From Cavia porcellus (Eukaryota; Chordata; Mammalia; Rodentia; Caviidae): a stretch of 64,000 bases of DNA. Of the stretch, positions 24,821-37,250 are shown in pieces. The stretch is taken from the NCBI RefSeq assembly GCF_034190915.1, contig NW_026947506.1, positions 33,645,748-33,709,747 of the forward strand, in the 5' to 3' direction. The notes below the pieces were generated by a model. It had not been told where the DNA came from. It did no database searches and was given only the letters and a program-made list of their open reading frames with translations. Both the position numbers and the translations under genes were made by a program. Every line of letters starts with the position of its first letter. The stretch's first letter is position 1.

Positions 24821-25084
24821 AAAACATTTATTATCAATTATTTTTTACTTTGGATAGGAACTTTTTATATTCAAAGTGTTTATTAGGAAGAGAGAATGAA
24901 TAAATATGATACAACAAGAATTCCTTAAAGCTGTAATTTTATATATTTTTCTAACAGTAGGAATAACTGAATACCACTAACCCACTGAAAGTTATGTAAT
25001 TTTCTTATGAGACCTATCTCTGTGTCTTAATTCTGTAGAGTAAAAATTTAATGGATGTTTGTTGATTTATTCCAGTAAAAATAG

Positions 25085-25530
25085 GAATGATTAAAGCAAA
25101 AATTATTTTATATTGTGTCAAAAAGCAAGAACTTCACAATATCAATAAGAATTATGAAATACCTGGAAATAACTTTTATAGAAAATGAATAGAAACTTGT
25201 GAAGGAATTTCTCACAAAGCTTCACCAAGAGATATAAAAGAGGATCCCAGATAGGAAGTCTAAGCATTCTACAAATGTAATTTCCTTTAAAATTTTTGTA
25301 GAAACTTATCCTAATATTAATGAATCTTTTATTAAACCTATCAATAGGATACTTTAATCAGGTCAATCAGTCAATCAGATGTTTTTGGTGGATAATTTGA
25401 GGAAATTTTTCTAAAAATCATCTGGAAATGTAAGCATAAATTAATACCAACAAAATTTTAAAACATTAAGTCTCTAATGGGGAGAAATTGAAATGCATCT
25501 CAGAAGTATCCAACAGAAAGGGTAACCAAG
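25085..25530 (+). mobile_element. Ancient LINE-1 fragment, sense
   Basis: ATACCTGGAAATAACTTTTA and AAAAATCATCTGGAAATGTAA resemble L1 ORF2 segments (YLGINL and LKFIWK regions). No open frame; limits approximate. Confidence 0.4.
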
Positions 25531-26214
25531 AAACATTTATTAATTTCAGTAGTTGAAGGATATACATTGGCAGCATGGTCATTGGGCTAAACTTGTAATT
25601 TGCTCAAGTATTAGTGATCAGTTGAACATTCTGGCTTTGGTGCCAAAAAATTCCAGTACAGCAAGTGAGAAATATGAGGCATAGGTTGAGGCAAGTTGCT
25701 GCACATAAGCATCAATATAAAGATGCTCAACATTTTGTGCAACTGATGATCATGGTGGTGGATCAGGTAGAGGTAGAATCAAAAGGATAGCACTGAATCC
25801 ATCTTTGAACCCTTAGTGTTGCCTATATCTACCATTAAGTCCAGCTCTTCATAGACTGCCCTACAAGAAGATAGCTATAGTTTCTACAAGAAATTTATTC
25901 AAGGGAATCAGTGAAACAAGTGATGTTTTTTATTTGAGCACATCTCAAAGCTATGTTTGATCCTATTACTCCGCCTTTCTTTCTGTCCTATTTGGTTATA
26001 CTTTACTGTCAGCTACCACTCAGCTTTTCTCACTAGCTTCTGTTAGGGTGACCTTACCCTTTATTTCTGCTTTTGGTTACCTTGCTTTTGTTGGGTGATG
26101 GAAGTCATTGCAGTTAATCTTGGAAATACTAATTAAAACTCAGTGAATACCCCCCTCTTTGCCCCCACTATATGGCAACAGCCCTAGTGTTTTAGGATAT
26201 CCCATCCAAGTTCA

Positions 26215-26395
26215 TTTACATTAAAGTAGTGACTCCTTTCTTAGCACCCCACTGGGATGCAGAGCATAAAGCAATCAGGAAAAATTACTGATTCAGATTC
26301 TCTGACCCCTGTCTTTATCACCTGTATAAAATGCTTTTCCCTGAAAACTTAGGGCCGTCATCCAAAAGAGCCCCAGGTTGAGAAATACCTATAGG
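26215..26395. mobile_element. Possible MER5-like hAT MITE
   Basis: TACTGATTCAGATTCTCTGA and CCCCAGGTTGAGAAATACC recall the MER5A pattern of GATTCTGAT and TTGAGAACCACTG. Weak. Confidence 0.3.
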
Positions 26396-26615
26396 TTTCT
26401 AGGATAAAGGCTGATCAGACCTTGATCCTTTAGTTATGGCAATAGTTTAACACATAAATCTTGGAGCAGAGTTCCCAAAACTATACCATGTTATTTTCAA
26501 TTCCATTGCCCTATTGATGTGGCTGCTTTTAGGTAATGCAATATATAGTATTATTAGTGAATTCTCTGGTTAAATGTCTCTTTTCTGACCTCCTTCAATA
26601 AGTAAAATGAGTTCC

Positions 26616-26989
26616 TGTGTTAGCTCTTAGTATGCTAGTTGGTATGCTATGGTGAAATTCCTGAAATATACAACATAAAAGAGGAGAGGTTTATTTTGCC
26701 CCTTTTATCACTGATTTCAGTCTACTGTCAACTGACTCTAAGGCAGAAATGTCATGGTGGAAGGGGCAGCAGAGGATGGCTGCTTACTTCATGACAGCCA
26801 GGAGGCACAGAGAGAGGCAGAAAAAGTCAGAGAGTTAAGGCCCTGGGATAGATATAGTCCCCAAGTTATGCTCCCATGACATATTCCCTTCAACTAGGCC
26901 CCACTTCTTAAATCTTTATCACTTCCCATTAAAGACATCAAATTATAAATACAACAGTGGATTATTAACTAGTCAAATTAGAGCCATCA
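26616..26989 (-). mobile_element. MaLR-type LTR, antisense
   Basis: On the minus strand a poly(A) signal (CAAAATAAACCTCTCC) sits near the 3' end, which finishes AAGAGCTAACACA. The body has GCCCCAC-type and CATGGTGGAAGG-type motifs seen in MaLR LTRs. No TSD was found, so the ends are approximate. Confidence 0.6.
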
Positions 26990-29004
26990 TGATCTACTCA
27001 CTTCTAAAATTTTCATCTCTAAACAGAAGACTTTTTCTATAGCATTCATTGACCTGAGAAGATTCTGTGCAAGGTGTCATTCTTGTTATCTGAGTCCTAA
27101 AATTGCAGCCCTGACTGTGTCAATAGTCAATGAATAAAAATGGCAAATCCATGTCCAGAGCAAATACTGAGTTTAATAAGAATAAATCATTACATACTTA
27201 ATGACAGAAAGGTCAGGTATGATCATACAATCAAGAGACCCCCTTGGGAATGAATGCTATGGTGAGGCATTAATCTCAAATTAATGCCAGCACAAATGCC
27301 AGATTAGCTCTGCTAAGGAGTCAGTGCTGTTGAACCCATCATAGCCTCAGACTTTGCCAATTTTGTCAGTTTCCTTATGTCCTGTTTCATTAATTGCCAA
27401 GAAATCTAAATGGAATCCCCATTTGAATCATCCTGTCTTCGTGGTTTCTGAGTATCTTATCTGAGGTGGAAGCTCTCTAGCGTTATGAAAATACTTATAT
27501 TTTGTACCCATCTCCATGGAGTGATCTATCAACACATGACTCTTTGTTTCTAAGTATATATCCATACTCTTCCCATGTGACTTTCCTATCAGCCAACCCA
27601 TTTGCCACTGTACAAGTGTCTCTTTCTATTCATTCTCAAGACATTCTTTCCCCAATCCTCTCTGTTCAAATTGAGTAATCAAATATGCTCCTTGCATCCT
27701 TGACTAATTGAAATAACATTCCATTACTATGTTTCTTTGCCACTTATCAATGAGACTACTATATTACATCTTCATTTTCAGCATTGAGATTACTCACGCA
27801 TCAACCCAATCCCAGGTTTTTAACTATTCTGTGTATTGGAGAGCCCCAAGTGTAGTTGAGGAAGCAGCCTTACATTGAGGAAGGGCTATATAACTGGTAA
27901 AAATTCATTATTAATGATTATTTCCATTTGCCTGTTTTTCTAATACTCATTAGATAGATCTTAGTTTGTAACAAGTTCATGAGGAGTTGTTTTTCAGTGT
28001 ATATAATTCCCTGTTGCAACAGACATAATTTTGTTCGAGAAACTTAAGATTCTATCATTGACTTTCTCTTTGGGATTACTAGCCATAACCATGGTATCCT
28101 TATGGACAACATAAATCTCCACCAGCATCAGATACACTCATATACATACTCACATGGGAGAGCAGCTTCCAGAACTTCACTGTTGTCTAATTGCTGATTC
28201 TTGTCTCACTCTGAACTACACAAGAACCAATAGCCTAGGCTAAGATAGAGTAACAGGAGTCAAAATTAAAGTCTAATCTGAAATAGCTATAAAACATTAT
28301 ATGAAAGAATTGTGCTTAATTTATGGATATCATGCAATGAATGATTATGAGCTCTATCATTCCCAGCTTCCTACCTTGAAAGAATTTTCAGACTGTAGCA
28401 CAGAGAAGAATCCAGATGGGATACGGGAGACTCCCTGAGCTTAAGAGAGCTGAGAAAATGGAAAGATCAAGGTAGTTAGATTTCTCAAGGTGGAATATTA
28501 GAAAGCAGTATACTGTACAGAGAAAGAAATCTGGAGACATCCAGAGGATCATCTCCTTAAATATTTGACAGAATATTCTTTAGCACATTTACCCAATGTC
28601 AGGAAAAGAATTACTCAAGAACAACTAGAGGTAGTTGTTCCCTGTGCTCTCACAGCAATGAGTGATTTGCTTGTTCTCATGGGCCAAAGTAAAAGGCATC
28701 ATGATTTATGAGGTTATTGGATAGGGTACCAAGAATTGCTTAGAGACCATGTTGGGTAAATATTTCTCACAAAGAAAACATTGTTTTGGTCCTGCCTAGT
28801 AAGTCTTAAAACACAAGTAAGTTTTAAAACACCAGAAAAAGATCAAATTATTTCTGAGTATCTTCACAATATCAGAGACCAAAGCTCAAGAATACTTGAT
28901 AGACATGAAAAAATGTTCTGCACTCAACATGATAAAATTCATTCATAGTAAAATTCATTGTTCAGATTCCAGTAAAAAATTATCAGGTCTATAAAATATG
29001 AAAG

Positions 29005-32000
29005 TATTGACTTCTGGGAGAACATGGTGGATACATAGCAGCAGCTACAGAGGCTTTCTGAGATACCCCACTTAAAATCCAGGAATGGTGTGGGGCAAGA
29101 AGTCCTAAGCAAGGGGAGATATACCCTGCTGACCCAGGAACGAACTAAACTAGGAGAAACCAACTGGAAACGCAATCCCGGTGCTATAACAGGAGTAGAT
29201 AAGGTCTCAGTCCGGAAGCTGGAGGACGCGCCACTGGAAGCCGCGATTTGAATTTCCTGCAGCCGCTGCTGCATGCCAATCGGCACGGCAAGGAAAGAGG
29301 TGCAAAAGCTCTGAGAGTGGGAAGCAGCGAATGGAGTTGAGAGCGGGACTGGCCAGGAGCCCTGCATCGACCTGCGGTGAGTGAGCGGATCAGGGACCCT
29401 TCCAAAGAGTAGGAAGCTTCAGCAAATGACATACTGGGACCAAGCAGACTAGCTGCATATTCCCCTCCCAAGGGGGATTGGTGGAGAGTGCCTGGTCTGG
29501 GTGTCGCCGCTGACTTAAGACCCAGTAGGCTAGCCCAAACCAGGTCGCAGCGCCTGGAGGTACACCCTAACAGTGAAGCCTTTGGTAGGTTGACCTGGAG
29601 AGGTGGGCCAAGCATAGGCTGCCCAGGTTTGTGTCTCCCTAGTACACTGCAGTGGGCGGGAACACCTAGCCGGTGCAATTCAAACAAACTGTAACCGACA
29701 AAGAAAGAAACTGGGCTTCCTATGTACGGTTGTATGGAAGGAACAAAAAATATGGGAAGAGGGAGCAACAAGAAAGGGTCCTCGGCCCCCAATCCTGAGA
29801 AACATGCAATATCAGTCGGCACCAATAGACATAAAGCGCTATCTCCAGAGCTTCATAGACGAGTTCAAAAATGAAGTTATTAATGACCTAAAGCAAGATA
29901 TAAGTAGAATAGTTAGAGAAATGCTAAGCACCGCCCAAGAAAAAAACAGATGGTGGAATGGAAGAACAGAAAAAAAGGATAGAATTGTTTGATGGAGAAA
30001 ATAGAGAAAACATAGAATACGTGAAGCACGTTCAAAGAGATTACCAGGAAACTAAAAACGGTATTGAAAGCTGGCATAACAGCTTGAAAGAAACTAAGGA
30101 TAGATTATCTGAACTGGAGGGCAGATTTGTAATGTGGGAGCATGAAATGAAAAACTTCTTAAAAATAACAAGAAAACAAACAGCAATAATACAAAGGCTA
30201 GGAGATGATAAGAGGATCTATAACTTAAGAATTAAGAACATAAAAGAAGAAGTAGGGACACAAACAAATGGACTACAAAAGCTATTCACAGAAATAATCC
30301 AAAAGAATTTCCCTAATTTAGCAAAAGGTAAAGATACTCAGATGTATGAGGCAAACAGGACCCCAGCCACCTACAACCCAAACAGAGCTACACCCAGGCA
30401 TATAATAATCAAAATTCCAGAAATCCAATATAAGAACAGAATATTAAAAGCCATCAGAAAGAAGAAACAGATCACTTATAAGGGAACACCCATCAGAATT
30501 ACAGCAGACTTCTCAGCACAAACCATCAAATCATGAAGAACGTGGGGGGAAATAATTCAAGCTTTGAAAGATAATAGCCTCCGCCAAGATTGATATATCC
30601 TGCACAACTGTCCTTGGAAATTGATGGAAAAACAAAGTGCTTCCAGGATAAAGAGGAACTAGGGAAATTTGCAACCACCAATTCAACTCTACAGAGAATA
30701 CTGTAGGATATTCTAAAAAAGGAAAATACCAAGATTCCAGAAATAGTGGCAGAGAGGCCACAATGAATGGAGCAGAAAGCAAAATGAAGAAGACAAACTG
30801 ACAACAAATGACAGAAAAAGAGCTCAACAGAAATGAGGCAGAGAAGATCGGAAGGTAGGAACAGCTATTTTGCAGAAAACGACATCATAATAGCTAATGC
30901 TGATTTAGTATCATCTTGTTTTGAAGTCCATCGGTCTTAAGAGGTTGTATCTTATTGGATTCTATTATATTTGATAATATAAGCAAAAACTTTTATAGAC
31001 AAGGAGATTATACAGAAACCATTGTTCCTTTTCTGTTAGTTGGTTCTAAATACCCTGTAATAATGTCATTCTCTTGAATGGTTTTACATTGTCTGGATAT
31101 GTTTGGTGCTACAGTATACGAAGTTATACTCAAAGATTTCAAGGAAAGAGACACTATGGTAACTACTTTTATGTCAGGATATCTTGTGGTAAAACTCTAT
31201 TTTGCTATTTTGCTTGTAGTAAAACTCTCTTTTGTTTTGACCTGCGCTGTTTTGTTGTTATGCCCTCTTTTATCTCAATCTCCTTTTTCTAATTATTTGC
31301 TTTTTTATTTTATCTTTTTAATTAAGGGAAAAATAAATGAAAAATAGCAGGATACATTATAGTAATCTACTTTGATTTCCTATTAACTTGATTTGAAACC
31401 CTGTATTGCCCTCACCATCTTGTTTTGACTGATTTCCCCCTAGTCTGCTTAGCTTGATAGTACCAAGTTCAAAAGTATAGGCAACAACTGTAAAGACAGT
31501 AAGATTCATTATGACGCCCATTCTGGTTGACTATTATCTTCTTTTAAAGTCCTGTAATGTCTCCAATGTTTTGGTTTTATTGGTTTTACTGTATACTGTT
31601 TTGTTCAATTTTATTATAACTGATGATATAGGCAATTCTTAAGATAGCAAGAGGCAGTATGGTAACCATTGTTGATCACCTTGTACTTTGTTTTTACATT
31701 ATGTATTATGTCCATCCTTTTGATTTGACTGACTCTGTCCTGATATGTCACATTTGGTTTTACTCTCTTCAAAAAAAGTAGTAAGAACTGTGGGAGTAAT
31801 AAAACCCAAAATGTGTAATTGTCATTGTACAAAAGAAAAGAAAGTGCTCTAAAGTTTATACCTGCATACATATTTAAGTGTATAAGATAGATAACCATAT
31901 TACTGAGTTTTGTTGGATCACTGAACAAAACTGTTTGCAGTCTCACTGTTTGAAAGTCCCCTCTATATGCTTTAATTTTGTAATTTGAACAACTATTTCT

Positions 32001-32122
32001 AAGATGAGAATATGTAATCTATTAAGTAGTGATTTCTTACTGTTTATTTTTTAAATTTTGTATTACTTGTACCTTTTTTCTGTTTTTTTCTCCTTAAATA
32101 AAATTTAAAAAGAAATAAATAA
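29005..32122 (+). mobile_element. Full-length half-LINE (HAL1-like), ORF1 only, with 14-bp TSD
   Basis: Perfect flanking repeats ATAAAATATGAAAG (28991-29004 and 32123-32136) define both ends. The order is a GC/CpG-rich 5' UTR (29005-29803) opening with CTTCTGGGAGAACATGGTGG, one ORF1-type frame (29804-about 30747), a ~1.4-kb 3' UTR (30748-32100) and a tail AAATAAATAAATAAA. No endonuclease or RT sequence lies between ORF1 and the 3' UTR, so this is not simple 5' truncation. The last ~1.06 kb (31063-32122) aligns with 37367-38460 of the neighbouring LINE-1. Its 5' terminus resembles the 5' terminus of the LINE-1 ending at 61812. Mobilisation would need RT supplied in trans by LINE-1. Confidence 0.88.
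29804..30747 (+). pseudogene. ORF1 of the half-LINE, frameshifted
   Basis: An L1 ORF1-type RNA-binding protein of roughly 314 codons. The first frame (29804-29992) starts MQYQSAPIDIKRYLQSF. A shift near an A-run at about 29940 moves it into the frame of 29958-30536. That frame shows the coiled coil (RDYQETKNGIESWHNSLK, then LSELEGRF) and the RRM region (ATPRHIIIKIPEIQYKN, then TPIRITADFSAQTIK). A stop at 30534-30536 interrupts the C-terminal domain. The rest (about 30537-30747) is recognisable only in shifted frames and ends at a stop following CCAGAAA. Non-functional as read. Confidence 0.82.
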
Positions 32123-32301
32123 ATAAAATATGAAAGCGTGAAAACTTGACCTATAATGAGGAAAAACCCAAACTGGAACTGTTGCAGATTTTAGAATTAG
32201 TAAAGTAAGGCAGTGGGGCCATTATGACTGTGTTGCATATGATCAAATTTAAGTGGACATAAACAGTGTTGGAAGGTTAGAAACTAAACTTCTAAAGATA
32301 A

Positions 32302-32392
32302 GGGCTGAGCACTTAGCTCAGTGGCACAAGTACCTGCCTGGCAAGGGCAAGATTGTGAATTGAATCCTGGTACGAAAAAAAAAAAAAAAAAG
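32302..32392 (+). mobile_element. ID-like SINE, sense, with 18-bp TSD
   Basis: Flanks 32284-32301 and 32393-32410 share 16 of 18 bases (CTAAA..TCTAAAGATAA). The head reads GGGCTGAGCACTTAGCTCAG (A-box), the B-box region is GTGAATTGAATCCTGGTAC, and the tail is about 18 A. Confidence 0.9.
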
Positions 32393-32607
32393 CTAAATAT
32401 CTAAAGATAAAAAATTGTAGTATCTGAGGTGAAAAAGCCTTGATGGGACTGTCAGGAGATTAGACATTGTAAAAAAGCACTGATTATGTAATAGATAGTT
32501 AATCACATAACAATAGAACTATCTAAAACCACTGAAAAAAGAAAAAAATGAAAATAGCATTATATAAGATGGCTTAATGCCTATGTTATTGGAATCCTCA
32601 AAGGAAT

Positions 32608-32750
32608 CAAGGTGGGTGGTGAAGAAGTGGCATACATTATGTGACCTCTGGAAGCTGAGGCAGGATAATTGCCATGACTTTGAGACCAACCTGGCCTAGA
32701 TAGCAAGTTTAAGGTCAGCCTGAGTTATATAGTGAGACCTTTTCATGATC
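32608..32750 (+). mobile_element. Old B1 SINE plus (ATCA)n(AGTA)n tail
   Basis: GGAAGCTGAGGCAGGATAAT, GAGACCAACCTGGCCTAG and GTCAGCCTGAGTTATATAGT show the B1 body with its duplication; the 5' third is decayed. A short tetranucleotide repeat follows (32745-32777). Confidence 0.7.
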
Positions 32751-33233
32751 AATCAATCAATCAGTAAGTAAGTAATGCAAAACTTTTCCAAGTTTCTTGA
32801 ACATTCCAAAGCAACAAAACAAAAAATTACAAATACTAACATACAATAGATAGTGCAATAAGGCAGGAAAAACAATTTTTGTATAAAATTAAGACTTTTC
32901 TCCCAGACTGTTCGGGACCCTCCAGGCTTCCGGGTGCAGTGAACTGAATAAGTGGGTTTGAGGCATCTACATCCGCCTCCCCATCCTGGCTGCGCTTGGA
33001 GAACTGTGGAGCTTCCAACAAGCAGGTGGGCGCACAGTGTCCCTGAAGCCCAGCTTATCTGGAACTATAGAGTTCTAAACAGGCAGAAGAGGGCCATTGG
33101 TTCTACAGGCCCAGTGGCTTGTGGTAACAGGGTGCCAGAGTCTCAGGAGCTGCGAACATAGAAGGGGATTTCCAACAGACCCCAAGGAAGCTTTCAAATA
33201 ACACTTGAAACACAGAAATATAGGAAAATGACA

Positions 33234-33610
33234 AAATGAAAGACCAAATTACAACCTCAAACCTCCAGCCCATCTCAAGAAACCCTAGGAGCAATGTATA
33301 TAGAAGAAAATATATGCCATTCACCTCAAATATTGGACACAATAGGTACTGAAATTAACAAGCAACTCCAGGAAGCTTTAAAGGAATTCAAACTCAAAAT
33401 AATCTCCCAGATAAAAGAAGAAATGATAAAAGAAATGAAAGAGATTCTGAATATATCTAAAGAAAACACAGTTAAAAAATTGGAGGAACTAAACAAAAAG
33501 ATAGAATCCCTAGATGAGCAATATAAGAAACAAACAGAATACATAATGCAGATGCACAGAGATATACAGGAAATAAAAAACTCCACTGAAAGTTGTAAAA
33601 ACTGCCTCAA
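33234..33610 (+). pseudogene. LINE-1 ORF1 5' part, truncated by internal deletion
   Basis: An ATG at 33234 opens a short frame (MKDQITTSNLQPISRN). The main coiled coil is in another frame from 33294: KQLQEALKEFKLKIISQIK, then KKLEELNKKIESLDEQYKK and MQMHRDIQEIKNSTESCK. The RRM and C-terminal domains are absent. Sequence jumps directly into ORF2 endonuclease at about 33610, removing the 3' part of ORF1, the inter-ORF spacer and the first part of ORF2. Confidence 0.82.
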
Positions 33611-36600
33611 TGAAAGTAAAAGTCAAAGGATGGAAAACAATACTTCATGCAGCAGGAATCCAAAAAAAAAAAAAAAAAAAAAAAAAGCAGGAGTATCCAT
33701 TCTGTTTGCAGACAATGTGAACTTTAAACCAACAATGACCAGAAAGCACAAAGAAGGTCACTACATACTCGTTAGGGGAAGACTCCAAGAGGAAGAGATA
33801 ACTATCTTAAATATATATGCACCAAACGCCAGAGCACCCAGTTATATAAAACAACTATTAACAGAAATGAAAACTCAAATTATCAGTAACACAATTGTAA
33901 CAGGTGACCTTAATATGCCATTGACACCAAGGGACAGATCAACCAGACAGAAAATGAGCAAAGAAATTACAGAACTGAATCACACCTGTGAACAAATGGA
34001 TTTGATAGACATATACAGAATGTTCGACCAAACAACATCAGAATACACATTCTTCTCAGCAGTACATGGATCATTCTCTAAAATAGACCGTATATTAGCT
34101 CACAGAATATATTTAAACAAATGCAAAAGAGTTGAAATCATCCCTTGCATGTTATTGGATCATAGCGCTCTGGAGTTAGAAATTAATAATAAAAATACTG
34201 CAAAAATCCGACAAACACATGGAAACTGAATAACACACTCTTGAGTAATCAGTGGGTCACAGAAGAAATTAAAGAAGAAATTAATACCTAAAAGAAAATG
34301 AAAATGCAGATACAACTTACCGGAATCTGTGGGATGCAATGAAAGCCGTTCTGAGAGGAAAATTTATTGCACTGAGTTCCCACATCAGGAAAGCAGAACG
34401 AATACAAATAAATAACTTGATGCTACACCTCAAACAGCTAGAAAAAGAAGAGCAAGTCAAGCCCAAAGCCAAAAGAAGAGAGGAAATTATAAAAATCAGA
34501 GCAGAAATCAATGCAATAGAGACTAAGAAAACAATCCAAAGAATCAATGAATCAAAGAGTTGGTTCTTTGAAAGAATAAATAAAATCGATAAGCCCCTAG
34601 CCAACCTTATTAAAAAAAGGAAAGAAAAAGCTCAAATTCATGCAATAAGAAATGAAAAAGGAGAAATCACTACAGACCCAATAGAAATACAGAGGATCAT
34701 CAACACCTATTTCGAAAACCTCTACTCTCAAAAGTTTGATAACACAGAAGAAATAGACAGATTCTTAGAAGCATATGAAGTACCAAAGCTAGATCAAGAG
34801 GATATAAAACCGTTGAATAACCCAATCTCTGCTAATGAAATTGAGAATGCAATTGGGTCCTTGCCCACCAAGAAGAGCCCAGGCCCAGATGGATTCACTG
34901 CAGAATTCTACAAGAAATATAAAGAAGACCTAATGCCGACACTCCTCAAACTATTCAATGAAATTGAAAGGGAAGCAATCCTTCCTAAGTCATTCCTGGA
35001 AGCAAATATTACTCTAGTACCAAAACCTGAGAAAGACCCAACTATAAAAGAGAACTATAGACCGATCTCCCTAATGAACACAGATGCAAAAATCCTCAAT
35101 AAAATATTGGCAAATAGGATCCAGCAAATCATCAAGAAGATTATACACCATGACCAAATGGGATTCATCCCAGGAATGCAAGGATGGTTCAACATACGCA
35201 AATCAATAAATGTAATCCACCATATCAATAAAGCCAAAAATAAGAATCACATGATCATCTCTATAGATGCAGAAAAAGCCTTCGATAAGGTCCAACACTT
35301 ATTCATGATAAGAACTTTACAGAAAATTGGAATAAATGGTCTTTACCTCAATATAATAAAGGCCATTTATGACAAACTAACAGCCAGCATCATACTAAAT
35401 GGCCAAAAATTGAAAGCCTTTACTTTAAAATCAGGCACAAGACAAGGATGTCCTTTATCACCACTTCTATTTAATATAGTACTGGAAGTACTAGCCAGAG
35501 CAATCAGGCAAGAGAGAGAAATAAAAGTGGTAAAGATAGGAAAAGAAGAAGTTAAATTATCATTGTTTGCAGACAACATGATACTCTACATAGAAGACCC
35601 CTAAACTCCATTGAAAGACTCTTAGATACAATAAATAAATTCAGTAATGTAGCTGGATACAAAATCAATATTCAGAAATCAATAGCATTCCTATACACTA
35701 ACAACAAAATCACAGAGAGGGAAATAAGTGAAACCACACTCTTCACATTATCAAGCAAAAAAATGAAACATTTAGGAATTACTCTTACAAAAGAAGTGAA
35801 AGACCTATACAGGGAAAATTATAATACACTGAAAAAAGAAATTGAAGATGATCTCAGAAAATGGAACGACATTCCTTGCTCATGGATAGGAAGAACAAAC
35901 ATTGTGAAAATGGCCATTCTCCCAAAACTGTTATACAGATTCAATGCAATCCCAATAAAAATACCATCAGCATACTTTATAGATCTAGAGAAATCACTCC
36001 TAAAATTCATCTGGAACCAGAAAAGACCTAGAATAGCAAAGGCAATTCTAAGCAGCAATGGCAAGGCAGGAGACATCACAATCCCTGACTTGAAGTTATA
36101 CTACAAAGCAACAGTAGTAAAATCAACATGGTATTGGAATCAAAACAAAGCCGAAGATCAATGGAATAGATTAGAAGATACAACCACAACTACAAACACA
36201 CTCAACCACCTTATCTTTGATAAAGGAGCCAAGCAGGTTCACTGGAAGAACGACAGTCTCTTTAATAAATGGTGCTGGAAAAACTGGCTCTCCATTTGCC
36301 GAAAATTAAAGCTATACCCATGTCTATCACCATGTACTAAATTAAAATATAAGTGGGTCAAAGATCTGAATATTAAAACAGAAACACTAAATCTATTGGA
36401 AGACAAATTGGGTAGAAACCTTGAAGACATAGGAGTAGGTAGAGAATTTATGAACAGGACTCAAACCGCATGGCAAATACTTTCCAGAATCAATAACTGG
36501 GACCACTTCTTATTAAAAAGTTTCTGCATGTCAAAAGAAATCTCCAGCATAGTGAAAAGAAAACCCACAAACTGGGAAAAGATTTTAGTGAACTCTCTCT

Positions 36601-37250
36601 CAGACAAGGGACTCTTCTCTAAAACATATAAAGAATTAAAAAGAAACTCAGACCCCCCAAATTTCAAAGATCCAATCCAAAAATGGGCATCTGAGATGAA
36701 TACGTACTTCTCAGATAAAGAAATACAAATGGCAAATAAATACGTGAAAAAATGTTCATCATCATTGGTCATTAGAGAAATGCAAATTAAAACCACACTG
36801 AGATACCATCTCACTCCTGAAAGAATGGCCAGGATCAAGAAAACCAACAACAACAAATGCTGGAGAGGCTGTGGGGAAAAAGGAACTCTCCTACATTGTT
36901 GGTGGAAATGTAGACTGGTACAACGTTTGTGGAGGTCAGTCTGGAGATTTCTCAAAAAGCTGAGATTGGAAGTCCCATTTATTCCAGCTATTCCACTTCT
37001 AGGCATATTCCCAGAAGAACTGAAAGCATCATACCACAGTGATATGTGCACCTATGTTTATAGCTGCACAATTTGTAATCGCCAGATCTTGGAAATAACC
37101 CAACTGTCCATCAACTGAGGAATGGATAAAAAAGTTGTGGTATTTCTATACAATGGAGTATTACTCAGCTATAAGGAAGGATCACATTGAGATATTTATC
37201 AATAAATGGGCACAGCTTGAGACCATACTCATAAGTGAAATAAATGAATC
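33611..37250 (+). pseudogene. LINE-1 ORF2 remnant (endonuclease-reverse transcriptase), disrupted
   Basis: ORF2p nicks DNA and reverse-transcribes L1 RNA. Here the N-terminal endonuclease part is deleted and an A25 run (33662-33686) lies in a Lys-rich spot. Catalytic GDLN (GDFN usually) survives, but the SDH motif reads LDH. The first frame stops at 34229. RT follows in 34339-35604: [43 protein letters not shown]. The active-site motif is FADN instead of FADD, losing the second catalytic aspartate. The frame stops at 35604 and resumes at 35763-37118 (YLGI-like motif, RPRIAKAIL). The cysteine motif C-WRG-C-GEKGTLL-H-CWWK-C is intact. The last part (GVMEYY-like region, 37150 on) is shifted again. 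Confidence 0.93.
33662..33686 (+). repeat. A25 mononucleotide run inside LINE-1 ORF2
   Basis: 25 consecutive A between GGAATCC and GCAGGAGTATCC, where other L1 copies have only a short Lys-Lys codon run. Likely slippage expansion. Confidence 0.95.

Noticed and set aside
28800..28835. Direct repeat of AAGT[C/T]TTAAAACAC
   Set aside because: Too short and not flanking any insertion.
29200..29720. CpG-rich block as a host CpG-island promoter
   Set aside because: It lies inside the TSD-bounded half-LINE, upstream of its ORF1, so it is the element's own 5' UTR.
36461..37051. 196-codon minus-strand frame
   Set aside because: Antisense shadow of the LINE-1 ORF2 C-terminal region.
33294..37118. 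Three long plus-strand frames (311, 421 and 451 codons) as host genes
   Set aside because: They are pieces of one LINE-1 ORF1/ORF2 inside a TSD-bounded element.
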